From Solwaraspora sp. WMMA2056 (GTDB taxonomy: Bacteria; Actinomycetota; Actinomycetes; Mycobacteriales; Micromonosporaceae), in NCBI RefSeq assembly GCF_030345095.1, contig NZ_CP128360.1, positions 496,001 to 560,000 on the forward strand: DNA of 64,000 nucleotides, written 5' to 3'. Under the pieces are notes generated by a model, which was given only the letters and a program-made list of their open reading frames with translations, ran no database searches and was not told the origin of the DNA. A program made the position numbers and the translations under genes. Numbering within the stretch: position 1 is the first letter of the stretch; the number at the start of each line of letters is the position of its first letter. Shown in pieces: positions 1-12,700 of the stretch.

Positions 1-738
1 CGCCTGCGGCCGAGGCCGATCAGCCGGCAACGTCACCTGCTCCGGCAAACCCGCCAACCGCCCACGCCAATACGCCAACTGACGCCCGAACACACTGCCC
101 GGATCAGCCTCCTCACCAAGCAACCGCCGCTGCCACAACGTGTAATCCGCGTACTGCACCGGCAACGGCGACCACGACGGACCACGACCCACCCGACGAT
201 CCGCATACGCCGTCGCCAAATCCCGCGCCAACGGCCCCAACGACGCACCATCAGCCGCGATGTGATGCAACACCAGCATCAACACCCACTCACCCGGACC
301 AGCCACGAACAACCACGCCCGCACCGGAATCTCCCGAGCCAAGTCGAACTCGTACCGAGCCGCCTGCCGCAACGCACCCGGCAACTCACCCGCAGACACC
401 TCACGCACCGGCAACCCGACATCCACCGCGTCCAACACCCGCTGACACGGCACACCATCCACCTCCGCGAACACCGTCCGCAGAGCCTCATGCCGGCCCA
501 CCACATCACCCAACGCAGCCCGCAACGCGCCCACATCCAACGAGCCCGAAAGCCGCAACGCCAACGGCGAGTTATACGTCGCCGACAACCCCTCCAACTT
601 GTGCAAGAACCACAAACGCTGCTGAGCAAACGACAACGGCAACACCTCCGGCCGCACCACCGGCTCCAGCGCCCGCTGCACCCGACCCTGCTCCTCGCCC
701 AACACCACCGCCAACTCGGCCGGCGACGGCGCGGCGAA
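1..738 (-). repeat. NRPS C5 segment matching 6211-6948 without visible difference
   Basis: This block encodes the front part of condensation domain C5 and the T4-C5 linker. Read line by line, I found no difference from 6211-6948 at a constant offset of 6210. The match stops at 738 and may extend past the left edge. Immediately beyond it, 769-840 and the equivalent T-domain stretch near 7010-7050 are again very similar. Confidence 0.9.
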
Positions 739-3700
739 CAGCGCGCGCGGCGGCAGCTCGCAGCGGAACGCCTTGCGGATCCGAATGATCAGCCGGGTGG
801 CCAACAGCGAATGCCCGCCCAGATCGAAGAAGCTGTCGTCCGGGTCCACCTGCGGCACGTCGAGCACTTGCGCGAACAGGACGCATAGCAGCTCCTCCTG
901 CGGCGTACGCGGTGCGCGCCCCCGGCCGCCGGCCTGCTCGGGGTCCGGCAGCGCCCGCTGGTCGACCTTCCCGTGCGAGGTGCGGGGAATCTCGTCGAGG
1001 AGGACGACCGCCGATGGAACCATGTGCTCCGGCAGCTCGTCCTGCAGGTACGCGCGCAGCACTCCGTCGCGGACCGCCCGCCCGGAGGCCGGAACGGCGT
1101 ACGCGAGAAGCTGGTCCAGCCGGACGATGACGGCGGCCTGGGCAACCGCAGGATGGCGCAGCAGCACGGACGCCACCTCGCCGGGCTCCACCCGGAAGCC
1201 GCGGATCTTCACCTGCTCGTCGGAGCGGCCGAGGTACTCCAGGTCCCCGTCGGCGTTCCAGCGGACCATGTCGCCGGTGCGGTACATCCGCGTGCCGGCG
1301 GGCCCGTAGGGATCGGCCAGGAACCGGGTCGCGGTTAGACCGGCACGGCCCCGATAACCCCGGGCCAGGCCCTCGCCGACGATGTACAGCTCGCCCGGGA
1401 CCCCGGACGCCACCGGTTGAAGCGCGTCATCCAGCACGTAGAGCCGGGTGTTCAGCACCGGACGGCCGATCGGCGCCGGGCCGGGTGAAAGCTCCGCGCT
1501 GATCGATGCGCAGACGGTCGACTCGGTCGGGCCGTACGCGTTGAACATCCGGCGTCCGGGCGACCACCGCGCGGTCAGTTCGGGCGGGCACGCCTCCCCG
1601 GCGACCACCAGGGTGCCGAGGTCGGGCAGCCGGTCGGCCGGCACCGTCGCCAGCACGGTCGGCGGCAGCGTGAGGTGGGTGATGCGCTGCTCGTGCAGGA
1701 CGGCCGCCAGGTCCTCCCCGGCCAGCCGGTCGGCCTCGGGCACCACCAGAACGGCGCCGGCGCCGAGGGCCATCACCAGCTCCCACACCGTGGCGTCGAA
1801 GCCGAGCGCGGCGAACTGCAGCACCCGCGAGCCCTCGCCCGCCCCGAGTCGCTGCTGCGTCGCGGCCATGCTCGCGAGCCCGCGGTGGGTCACCACGACA
1901 CCCTTGGGCTGCCCCGTCGAACCCGACGTATAGATCACATACGCGGCAGCGTCCACCGGCAACGGACACACCGGGTCATGCTCCGGCTGCCCGTCGAAGA
2001 CATCCCCCTCACCGATCACCAACGCCGGAGCAGCATCCCGCAACAAATACTCCACCCGAGCCCGCGGATAACCCGGATCCACCGGCAGATACGCCGCACC
2101 CGCCTTCACGACCCCCAACACCGTCGCGACCTGCACCGCGCCGCGCGGCAGCACCACAGCCACCACATCCTCGACACCCACACCGCGCTCGATCAACGAC
2201 CAGGCAACCCGATTCGCGTACGCATTCAGCTGCGCATACGACCAGCTCAGCTCCCCCTCGACAACCGCCACCGCATCCGGCGTGGCCGCCACCCGACGCT
2301 CGAACAACTCCGCCAGCGTCACCGCCGCCACCGGACCCGACGCCGCCCCCCACCGCTGCAACAACCGATCCCGCTCATCGACCCCCAGCAGCTGCACCCC
2401 ACTCAACCGCGACCCCGGCGCCACCACCATCGCCCGCAACACCCGCACCCACCGAGCCGCGAACGCCTCGATCGTCGCCCGGTCATACAGATCAGTGGAG
2501 AACTCGACGAGACCAGTGAGACCGGCCAGGCTGCCGTCCCGCGCCGAGGCCTCGACGATGTTGATCGACAGGTCCACCCGAGAGACGCCCGTGTCGACCG
2601 ACATGCCGGAGGCGGTGACGCCCGGCAGGCTGACATTCTGCTCGGCGGTGTTCTGCAGTCCGAAGAGGATCTGCACCAGCGGGTGGTGGGCTGCCGAGCG
2701 GTGCGGGTTGAGCCGTTCCACCAGGTATTCGAAGGGCATGTGCTGGTGGGCGTACGCGGCCAGAGAGGTCTCCCGCACCCGGGTGAGCAGCTCGCTCAGG
2801 GTCGGATCGCCGGCGGTGTCGGTGCGCAGCACCAGCATGTTCACGAACAGACCGATCAGGTTTTCGAGACGGTCGTCGGTGCGCCCGGCGATGGGCGAGC
2901 CGATCGCGATGTCGGTTCCGGCCCCGAGCCGGGTGAGCAGGCCGGCCAGGGCCGCCTGAAGAACCATGAACAGGGTGGTGCCAGTCTCCCTGGCCAGGCG
3001 GACGAGCTCGGCGTGCTCCTTGGCGTCGAGGTCAAAGGTGACCGTCTCGCCGCGGTAGCTGGCGACCGCCGGGCGTGGCCGGTCGGTCGGCAGCGTTACC
3101 TGGTCGGGCAGATCCGCCAACTGCTCCAGCCAGTAGGAGACCTGCCGGCTGGACACACTGTCCGGGTCGTCGTTGGCGCCCAGGTGCTCACGTTGCCAGA
3201 GCGTGTAGTCGGCGTACTGCACGGGCAGCGGCTGCCACGACGGCGCGTGTCCCGCCCGCCGGCTGGTGTATGCGGAGGTCAGGTCGGACACGAGCACCTG
3301 CAGCGACCACCCGTCGGCGACGACGTGGTGCAGCACCAGCATCAACACCCACTCGCCCGGACCGGCCGCGAACAGCCACGCCCGCAGTGGGATCTCCCGT
3401 GCCAGGTCGAACTCGTACCGAGCCGCCTCGCGCAACGCGCCCGGCAGCTTCGACTGGGGCACCTCACGAATGGTCAGTTCGACCTCGGCGGAGTCCAGGA
3501 TCCGCTGGTACGGGTTCCCTGCCCGCTCGGCGAAGACCGTCCGCAGCGCCTCGTGCCGGACGACGACGTCCGCCAGCCCCAACCGCAGCGCGTCCACGTC
3601 CAGATCGCCGGAGAGCTTGATCGCCAGCGGCGAGTTGTACGTCGCCGACGGCCCCTCCAGCTTGTGCAGGAACCACAAACGCTGCTGCGCGAACGACAGC

Positions 3701-6700
3701 GGCAGCGCCTCGGGCCGTGGCACCGGCTGCAACCGGGCCGGCACCGGGCCGGCATCGAGGAGCTGAGCGGCCAGTTGCCGCGGGGTCGGAGCGTTGAAGA
3801 ACGTCCGCATCGACACGTCGACGCCGAGCGTGCCGCGCACCCGCGAGATCAACCGGGTCACCAGCAGCGAGTGTCCGCCCAGGTCGAAGAAGTTATCGTC
3901 GGCGCCGATCTGCTCGATCCCCAGGACGTCGGCGAACACGGATCGCAGGATCTCCTCCTGCGGCGTGCCCGGCGTCCGGTTGCCCACAGCCGAGGTGACG
4001 AACCGCGGCTCGGGCAGCGCATTGCGATCCAGCTTGCCGTTGGCGTTGACCGGAAACTTGTCGAGCACTACGACCGCGGCCGGCACGAGGTAATCGGGCA
4101 GCTCGGCGCGCAGCTCGGCGCGCAGGCGATCGGCGTCGGCGGGTTCCGCACCGGCCGTCACATAGGCGTACAGCGCCTGGAATCCGTGCTGATCGCGTCG
4201 GGCGACCACGACGGCCTGCGCAACGCTCGGCCGCCGCACCAGCGCGGCCTCGATCTCGCCTGGCTCCACCCGGAAGCCACGGATCTTGAGCTGGTGGTCG
4301 GACCGGCCGAAGTACTCGAGCTCGCCGTCGGCGTTCCACCGCACCACGTCACCGGTCCGGTACGCCCGGGCGCCCGCGGGGCCGAACGGGTCGGCCACGA
4401 ACCGCGACGCCGTCAGGGCCGGGCGACCGAGATATCCCCGGGCCACTCCGATACCACCGATGTACAGCTCGCCGCGCGCGCCTGGCGGGACCGGGCGCAG
4501 GTTCGCGTCGAGCACATACACCCGGGTACCCGGCAGCGGAGCGCCGATCGGGTGGGCGCCGTCGGACATCGGGCGGCTGATCGACGCCGCCACCGTGGTC
4601 TCCGTCGGGCCGTAGAGGTTCGTCATCCGCCGGCCCGCCGACCAGCGCCGGACCAGATCCGCCGAACACGCCTCCCCGCCGACCACCAGACTCCGCAGCC
4701 CGGCCAGTCGTCCGGGGGCCTCATCCGGCAGCGTCGCCAGCACCGACGGCGGCACGAAGGCGTGCGACACGCCCGCGTCCGCAAGCAGCTCCGCCAGCTC
4801 CTCGCCGGCCAGCCGGCCGGGCTCGGGCATCACCAGCACGGCCCCCGCGTGGAACGCGGCAAGGAACTCGAAGACGGATACGTCGAAGCTCGGCGAGGTG
4901 AGCTGCAGGACCCGGCTATCCCGGTCGACGGCCGCCCGCTCGCAGCCGCTGACTGCCAGCGCCGCCAGACCGCGGTGGGTCACGATCGTGCCCTTGGGCC
5001 GGCCCGTCGAGCCGGAGGTGTAGATGACGTAGGCGGCGTGTTCGAGCCGCACGGCGACGCCGACCGGGTCGGTCACCGGCGCCTCCCGCAGCGCAGCGGC
5101 CACGGCGGGGTCGTCGATCGCTATGGCGCCGGCTGCCCCCTCCGCATGGGCGGTGTCGGTGAGCAGCATCTTCGGCCGGGCGTCCACGATGAGGTACCCG
5201 ATCCGTTCCGCCGGGTACGCCGGGTCGATCGGCAGGAACGCGGCACCGGCCTTGCCGATCGCGAGCACGGCAGCGAGCTGCATCGTGCTACGCGGCATCA
5301 GCACACCGACGATGTCCTCGGGTCCGACACCACGGTCGATCAGGTATGCGGCCAGCCGGTTCGCGTTCTCGTTCAGTTCCGCGTACGTCCAGCTGAGCTG
5401 CCCCTCGACCACAGCGGTCGCGTCCGGGACAGCGGCGGCTGTGGCCTCGAAGACGGCAGGCCACACCCGTGGGTCGGGAACCGCCGCGTTCCGCCCGGAC
5501 AGGGCGAGAACCGTCGCGTTCTCCTCGCCGGAGAGCAAATCGACGGCGTTGATCCGGCGGCTCGGGTCCGCGACGGCCGCCTGCAGCATGCGCACGAACC
5601 GTGCGGCGAACGACTCGACGGTGCTCGCGTCGTACAGGTCGGTGGCGTATTCGATTGCGGCGCGGATGCCCTGCGGCGCACCGTCCGCGCCGAACGTCTC
5701 GGTGACGTTGAGGGTGAGGTCCACCCGGGACACGCCGGTGCCGATCTCCTCCGGCTCGGCACGCAGGCCGGGCAGGTGGAAACCGGTGTCCGGGTTGTTC
5801 TGAAACGCCAGCAGCACCTGGAACAACGGATTATGCGCGGTACTGCGATGCGGATTGAGCTTCTCCACCAAAAACTCGAACGGCACATCCTGATGCGCAT
5901 ACGCCTCCAACGACGTATCCCGCACCCGCTCCAACAACTCACCAAAACCCGGATTCCCGGACGTGTCAGCCCGCAACACCAACGTGTTCACGAAAAACCC
6001 AACCAGATCGTCCAACGCATCATCGCTACGACCAGCAATCGGACTACCGATCGGCACATCCTCACCCGCACCCAGCCGCGTCAGCACCGCCGCCAACGCC
6101 GCCTGCAACACCATGAACAACGTCGCCCCCGACGCCCGGGCAAGCCGCAACAGATCCGCGTGCAACCCCGCATCCAACCGGAACATCCACACGTCACCGG
6201 CATACGACGCCGCCTGCGGCCGAGGCCGATCAGCCGGCAACGTCACCTGCTCCGGCAAACCCGCCAACCGCCCACGCCAATACGCCAACTGACGCCCGAA
6301 CACACTGCCCGGATCAGCCTCCTCACCAAGCAACCGCCGCTGCCACAACGTGTAATCCGCGTACTGCACCGGCAACGGCGACCACGACGGACCACGACCC
6401 ACCCGACGATCCGCATACGCCGTCGCCAAATCCCGCGCCAACGGCCCCAACGACGCACCATCAGCCGCGATGTGATGCAACACCAGCATCAACACCCACT
6501 CACCCGGACCAGCCACGAACAACCACGCCCGCACCGGAATCTCCCGAGCCAAGTCGAACTCGTACCGAGCCGCCTGCCGCAACGCACCCGGCAACTCACC
6601 CGCAGACACCTCACGCACCGGCAACCCGACATCCACCGCGTCCAACACCCGCTGACACGGCACACCATCCACCTCCGCGAACACCGTCCGCAGAGCCTCA

Positions 6701-9700
6701 TGCCGGCCCACCACATCACCCAACGCAGCCCGCAACGCGCCCACATCCAACGAGCCCGAAAGCCGCAACGCCAACGGCGAGTTATACGTCGCCGACAACC
6801 CCTCCAACTTGTGCAAGAACCACAAACGCTGCTGAGCAAACGACAACGGCAACACCTCCGGCCGCACCACCGGCTCCAGCGCCCGCTGCACCCGACCCTG
6901 CTCCTCGCCCAACACCACCGCCAACTCGGCCGGCGACGGCGCGGCGAAGATCTGTTGCAGAAGCGCCTCGACGCCAAGCACCGAGCGGATCCGGCTGGTC
7001 AGTCTGGTGGCCAACAGCGAATGCCCGCCCAGATCGAAGAAGCTGTCGTCGACGCCGACCCGCTCCAGGCCCAAGATGTCGGCGTACAGCTCGCAGAGGA
7101 TCTGCTCCAGTGGGGTTCGCGGGTGGCGTCCGCGCGAGAGCACCACCTCCGGGTCCGGCAGCGCCCGGCGGTCGATCTTCCCGTTCGGAGTGACCGGGAT
7201 CCGCTCGATCTGGGTAATCGTGGCCGGGACCATGTAGTCCGGCAGCAACCTCTGCACCGTCGAGCGCAACTCCGACACCAGCTCGCCGGCCGTACGGGCG
7301 ACCGCAGGGACGTTGGCCGGCTCGACGCCGTCGGCCGGGCGGTACACGTCGGCCAGGGGTTCCGCCTCGGCGGCGTCGATCAGCACGACGTCGTACGTGT
7401 TCCAGCGGTTCGGCGACCACGTCGGCACCGCCCGCATGCCGCGCTGGACCGCCCACCGGCGCACCGCCTCGGGTTCAAGCTCCGGGCCGGCCGACGGGGG
7501 CACCGCGTCCATGCCGTCCAGCAACCGCACCGCGGCCACCCCGCCGGCCAGCCGCGGGTTCGGGATGCCGGTCACCCGCGCCGGGCCGGTCACCACGTCC
7601 AGGTCGATGGTGTCTCGGCCCCACACCAGCACGGGCAGCGTCGCGAGCCGCCGCGCCGGGGCGGTGTGCAGGACGACCTCGTACCGGTAGCCGGTCAGCT
7701 CGTTCGACGCCTGCCCGGTCTTGAGCGTCACCTCGACACCGGTAATGGCCGGGTGGTCGATCGAGGTGAAGAACTCGGGGGCCAGCAGCAGCTCCTTCTC
7801 CACCGCCATGGCGTGCTCGACCGCCGCGCGCCGCCCCTCGGTGCCACGGAAGTCGTGCACCGCCGCGTGGAACACCCGCAGCAGGCCGTAGTGCCGGACG
7901 TCGCCGACGATGACCCGGCCGCCGTCGGCGAGCAGGTCCACGACCTGGACGAGCACGTCGCGCAGGTAGTCAGCGCTCGGGAAGTACTGCACCACCGAGT
8001 TGATGACGACCGTGTCGAAGTAGCGGCGGGGCAGGCCGGAAACGTCGTGCGCCGGCTGGCAGGACAGCCGCACGTCGTTCCACCCGCGGGCGTCCGCGAA
8101 CGCGCGCAGCCGGTCGATCGAGACCTCAGACAGGTCCGTGCCCCAGTATTCGTCGACGGCGTCGGCCAACGGGGCCATCAGCAGGCCGGAGCCCGAGCCG
8201 ATCTCCAGCACCCGGCCGCGCCCGAAGCGCCGCACCGCGTCGACCGCGGACCGCTGCCACTCCCGCATCTCCTCGATCGGGATCGGGCCGCCGGTGAACG
8301 AGCTGGTCCAGCCGATGAAGTCGTTGCCCGCGTCACCGGAGAAACCGGCGTAGACCTGGTCGTAGATGTCGTTCCACTCGGACAGCTGATCATCGAAGCC
8401 GGCCGGCGACGCCGCCGCCAGCACCACGTACGCCGCCAGGGAGACCGACCCCGAGCGGTCTCGGCGGGGCACCACCACGGCTCTATCGACCGACGGCTGG
8501 CTCGCGAGGACGTGTTCGACCTCGCCGGGCTCGACCCGGAAGCCGCGGACCTTCACCTGCTCGTCGGAGCGCCCCAGGTACTCCAGCTCGCCGTCCGTGT
8601 TCCATCGGACGACGTCGCCGGTCCGGTATATCCGTGACCCCGGCTCGCCGTACGGGTTCGCAACGAACCGCGACGCGGTCAGCCCACCCCGGCGCAGGTA
8701 GCCCCGAGCCAGGCCGGCCCCACCGATGTACAACTCGCCGGGCACCCCGGGAGCCGCCGGCCGGAGCGTCTCGTCCAGTACGTACAGCTCAGCGTCGATG
8801 ACCGGCCGGCCGATCGGGGCGCGCGCCTCGGCCAGCGGGAAGGTGTGTGAGGCGGCGACCGTGCACTCGGTCGGGCCGTACGCGTTGACGAAGTCCCGCC
8901 CCGGCAGCCACAGCCGGACCAGTTCGGGCGGGCAGGACTCTGCGCCGACGCTGAGTATCCGGAACTCGGGAAGCCGTCCGGCAGCCTCTGCCGGAATAGT
9001 GCTCAACGCCGATGGCGGGATGTGCGCGTGGGTGATCCGCCGCTCCGCGAGCGCCTGAGCCAGTTCCTCGCCGGCCAGCCGGTGCTGGCTGGCGATGACC
9101 AGCCGGGCCCCGGAGCTGAACGCCCATACCATCTCCAGCACCGAGGCGTCCACACTGGGCGACGACAGCTGCAGCACCCGGTCGTTCGGTCCCGCGGCAC
9201 ACCGCTCCCGCAGAGTCTCGGCGAAGGCCGCAAGGCCGCGGTGGGTCACCACGACGCCCTTGGGCTGCCCGGTCGAGCCGGAGGTGTAGATGACGTACGC
9301 CGGGCTGTCGACGTTCGAGGGCCGTCCCCGGTCGGCGTCCGCCGGATCGTCGCCCCGGCCGGTACCCCAGTCGTCGATCATGACCAGCTCACAGGGCAGG
9401 TCGGCGGGCAGGTTCTCGGCACCAGCACGGGAGGTCAGCACCAGCCGTGGGTCCGAGTCGATGATCACGTGCCGGTTGCGACGATCCGGGAAGACCAGGT
9501 CCACCGGCACATACGCGGCACCTGCCTTGAGCACCCCGAGCAGGGACGCCACCAGGCGCGCGGACCTCGGCATGGCGACGGCGACGAGGTCCTCCGGGCC
9601 GATGCCCCGATCGATCAGCCGGCCCGCGACGTGGTTGGCGTACCGGTTCACCTCGCGGTACGTCCACACATCGCTGCCGTCACTCACGGCGATCGCGTCC

Positions 9701-12700
9701 GGCGTGGCAGCCACCTGCCGGGCGAACATGTCGCCGAGGGTCACCGGCGGGACGTCCCGTTCGTACCGCCGCCACCCGGCCAGCCGGGACTCGTCGCCGG
9801 GAGTGGTGACGTCGAGCGTGTCGACCCTGCGGCTCGGATCCGCCATCACCTGGCGGATCAATTGGATCCAGCGCTCGACGACAGCCTCCGCCGTCGCGCG
9901 GTCGTAGAGGTCAGCGGCGTACTCCGCGGTGCCGCTGATTCCGTCCCTGTGCTCGGTGACGCTCAGCGAGAGGTCGAACCGGGCGGTCCCGGTCGGGATC
10001 TGCTCCGCGCGTACCCGCAGGCCGGGCAGGTCGAACGGAACAGAGGTGTTGTTCTGCAGGACCAGGGCGACCTGGAACAGCGACTGACGGCCGGCGACCC
10101 GATCCGGGTTGAGGCTCTCGACCAGCTGCTCGAACGGGATGTCCTGGTGGCCGTACGCCTCAATGCTGGTGTCACGCACCTGATGCAGCAGTTCGGTGAA
10201 CGGCGGCGAGCCGGCGGTGTCGGTGCGGAGCACCAGCATGTTGACGAAGAGCCCGACCAGATCGTCGAGTGCGGGCTCGGACCGTCCGGCGACGCCGGCA
10301 CCGATGGCGACGTCCGTGCCGGCGCCGAGCCGGGTAAGCAGCGCGGCCACGGTGGCCTGCAGGACCATGTAGACGGTGACGCCGTTGCGGCGGGCGAGCT
10401 CCGTTATGCCGGCGTGCAGCTCGGCGTCCATGGTGATCGGGACGACGCCGCCGCGGTAGGTGGCGACGGCCGGGCGAGGCCGGTCGCCCGGCACGGTGAT
10501 CTCGTGTGGGAGGTCGGCGAGCTGCTCACGCCAGTACCGCAGTTGCTCGGTCAGCGGGCTTGCCTGCTCCTCCTCGCCACCGAGCATCGTGCGCTGCCAG
10601 AGCGTGTAATCGGCGTACTGGACCGGGAGCGGTGGCCACTGCGGTACGACCCCGTTGAGCCGGGCCGAGTAGGCGGTGACCAGGTCCCGGGCCAGGGGCG
10701 CGCCGGACCAGCCGTCGCCGGCGATGTGGTGGATGACCAGCACCAGTACGGACTCGTCCGGGCTGACGGTGAGCAGTTCGGCGCGGACCGGGATCTGCCG
10801 GGCCAGCTCGAACTCGTGCCGTGCCGACCGACGCACTTCCTCGTCCACCTGCGCCGCGCCGATCGGACGGACGGGCAGGGCCGGGCGCACCTCCCCCGGG
10901 TCCAGGATCTGCTGGTACGGCTGACCGTCGACCTCGTGGATGAGGGTGCGCAGCGGCTCGTGGCGGCCGATGACGTCGGTGAGGGCCGCAGCCAGCGCGC
11001 CGGTGTCGACCTTCCCGGTCAGGTGCAGGGCGAGCGGCATGTTGTAGGTCGCCGACGGCCCTTCAAGGCGGTGCAGGAACCAGAGCCGCTGCTGCGCGAA
11101 GGAGAGCGGGATCCGCTCGGGCCGAGGCAGGCGGGTCAGCTCCGGGCGGGCCGGGCCGGCCTCCTGCCGTTGCAGGTACGACGCCAGGGCGGCCGGGGTG
11201 GACTTCTCGAATAAGTCCTTCATGCGCACCTCGAGGCCGAGGGTGCCGCGGATCCGGCCGATCAACCGGCCGGCTAGCAGCGAGTGCCCACCGAGGTCGA
11301 AGAAGTCGTCGTCGAACCCCACCTGCGGCAGTTCGAGGATCTCGGCGAACACAACCCGGAGCATGTCCTCGACCGGGCTGCGCGCAGTCCGGTCGAGTCC
11401 GGCCGGGGTGTACTCCGGGTCGGGCAGGGCGTCACGGTCGACCTTGCCGTTCGGGGTCAGCGGCAGGCTGTCGAGCAGCACGACATTGGCCGGGACCAGG
11501 TACGACGGCAGCGTGCCGCGCAGGTCGTCGCGCAGGTCGTCGCGCAGGTCCGCCGCGCCGATGGCGGCCGCGGCCGGAACGACGTAGGCGACGAGCTGTC
11601 GTTCACCGCGGGCGTTCGGCCGTACGGTGACGGCCGCGTGCACGACGTCGGTCCGGCGCTGCAGCACCGCCTCGAGCTCGCCGGGCTCCACCCGGGCACC
11701 CCGGATCTTGACCTGGTCGTCGGCGCGGCGCAGGAACTCCAGCTGCCCGTCGGGGCGGATCAGGCCGACATCGCTGGTGCGGTACATCCGCGACCCGGGC
11801 TGCCCGTACGGATCGGCGAGGAACCGGGACGCGGTCAGGCCCGGCCGGCGTAGATAGCCCCGGGCCACGTTGGTGCCCGCGACGTACAACTCGCCGGCCG
11901 TTCCCGGGACGACCTGCGCCAGCGTGTCATCCAGGACGTAGACGCGGGTGCCGTCGATGGCCCTGCCGATCGGGGCGTCCGGGCCGTTCAGCGGCGTGGT
12001 GAGGGTGGCGGCCACAGTGGTCTCGGTCGCGCCGTACCCGTTGATCAGCCGGCGGCCCGCCGACCACCGCCGCACCAGCTCGGGCGGGCAGGTCTCCCCG
12101 CCGATGTGCACCGTGGTCAGGTCGGGAAGCTGATTCTCGGCGTCCGGCGGGAGCGAGGCCAGCACCGGAACTGGCAGCGTGACGTGCGTGATCCGCTGCT
12201 CCCGCAGCACCCGGAGCAGGTCATCGCCGGAGAGCTGGTCGGCCTGGCTGACGACCAGGGTGCCGCCGGTGGCCACCGCGGTGAGCAGCTCCCAGATGGC
12301 CACGTCGAAGCCGAGCGACGCCAGTTGCAGCACCCGCGGGGTGTCGCCAGGGGCGTACTGGCCGCTGACCGTGCGGGCAAGGTTGACCATGCTGCCGTGC
12401 GTGACGCCGACGCCCTTCGGCGTCCCGGTGGAGCCGGACGTGTAGATGACGTACGCCAGGCTGTCGGAGGTGAGCGGCACCCTCGGATTGTCTTCCGGTT
12501 GCCCGGCCCAGGCGGCGGCGTCGCCGTCGAGGATCAGGCTGGGCGTGGCGTCGGCCAGCAGGTAGTTGATGCGCTCGGCCGGCAGGACCGGATCGAGCGG
12601 CAGATAGACGGCGCCCGACTTGAGCGTGCCGAGCAGCGCGGCGACCTGGTCGATGCCGCAGTCGAGGGCGACACCCACCGTCTGCTCCGGCCCGACACCG

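Noticed and set aside
1675-8637. 2320-codon open frame on the plus strand
   Set aside because: It lies opposite the NRPS gene. Its Arg/His/Pro/Gln-rich translation has no domains, while the minus strand gives continuous NRPS domains.
9022-11214. 730-codon open frame on the plus strand
   Set aside because: Another shadow of the NRPS reading frame with no recognisable domain.
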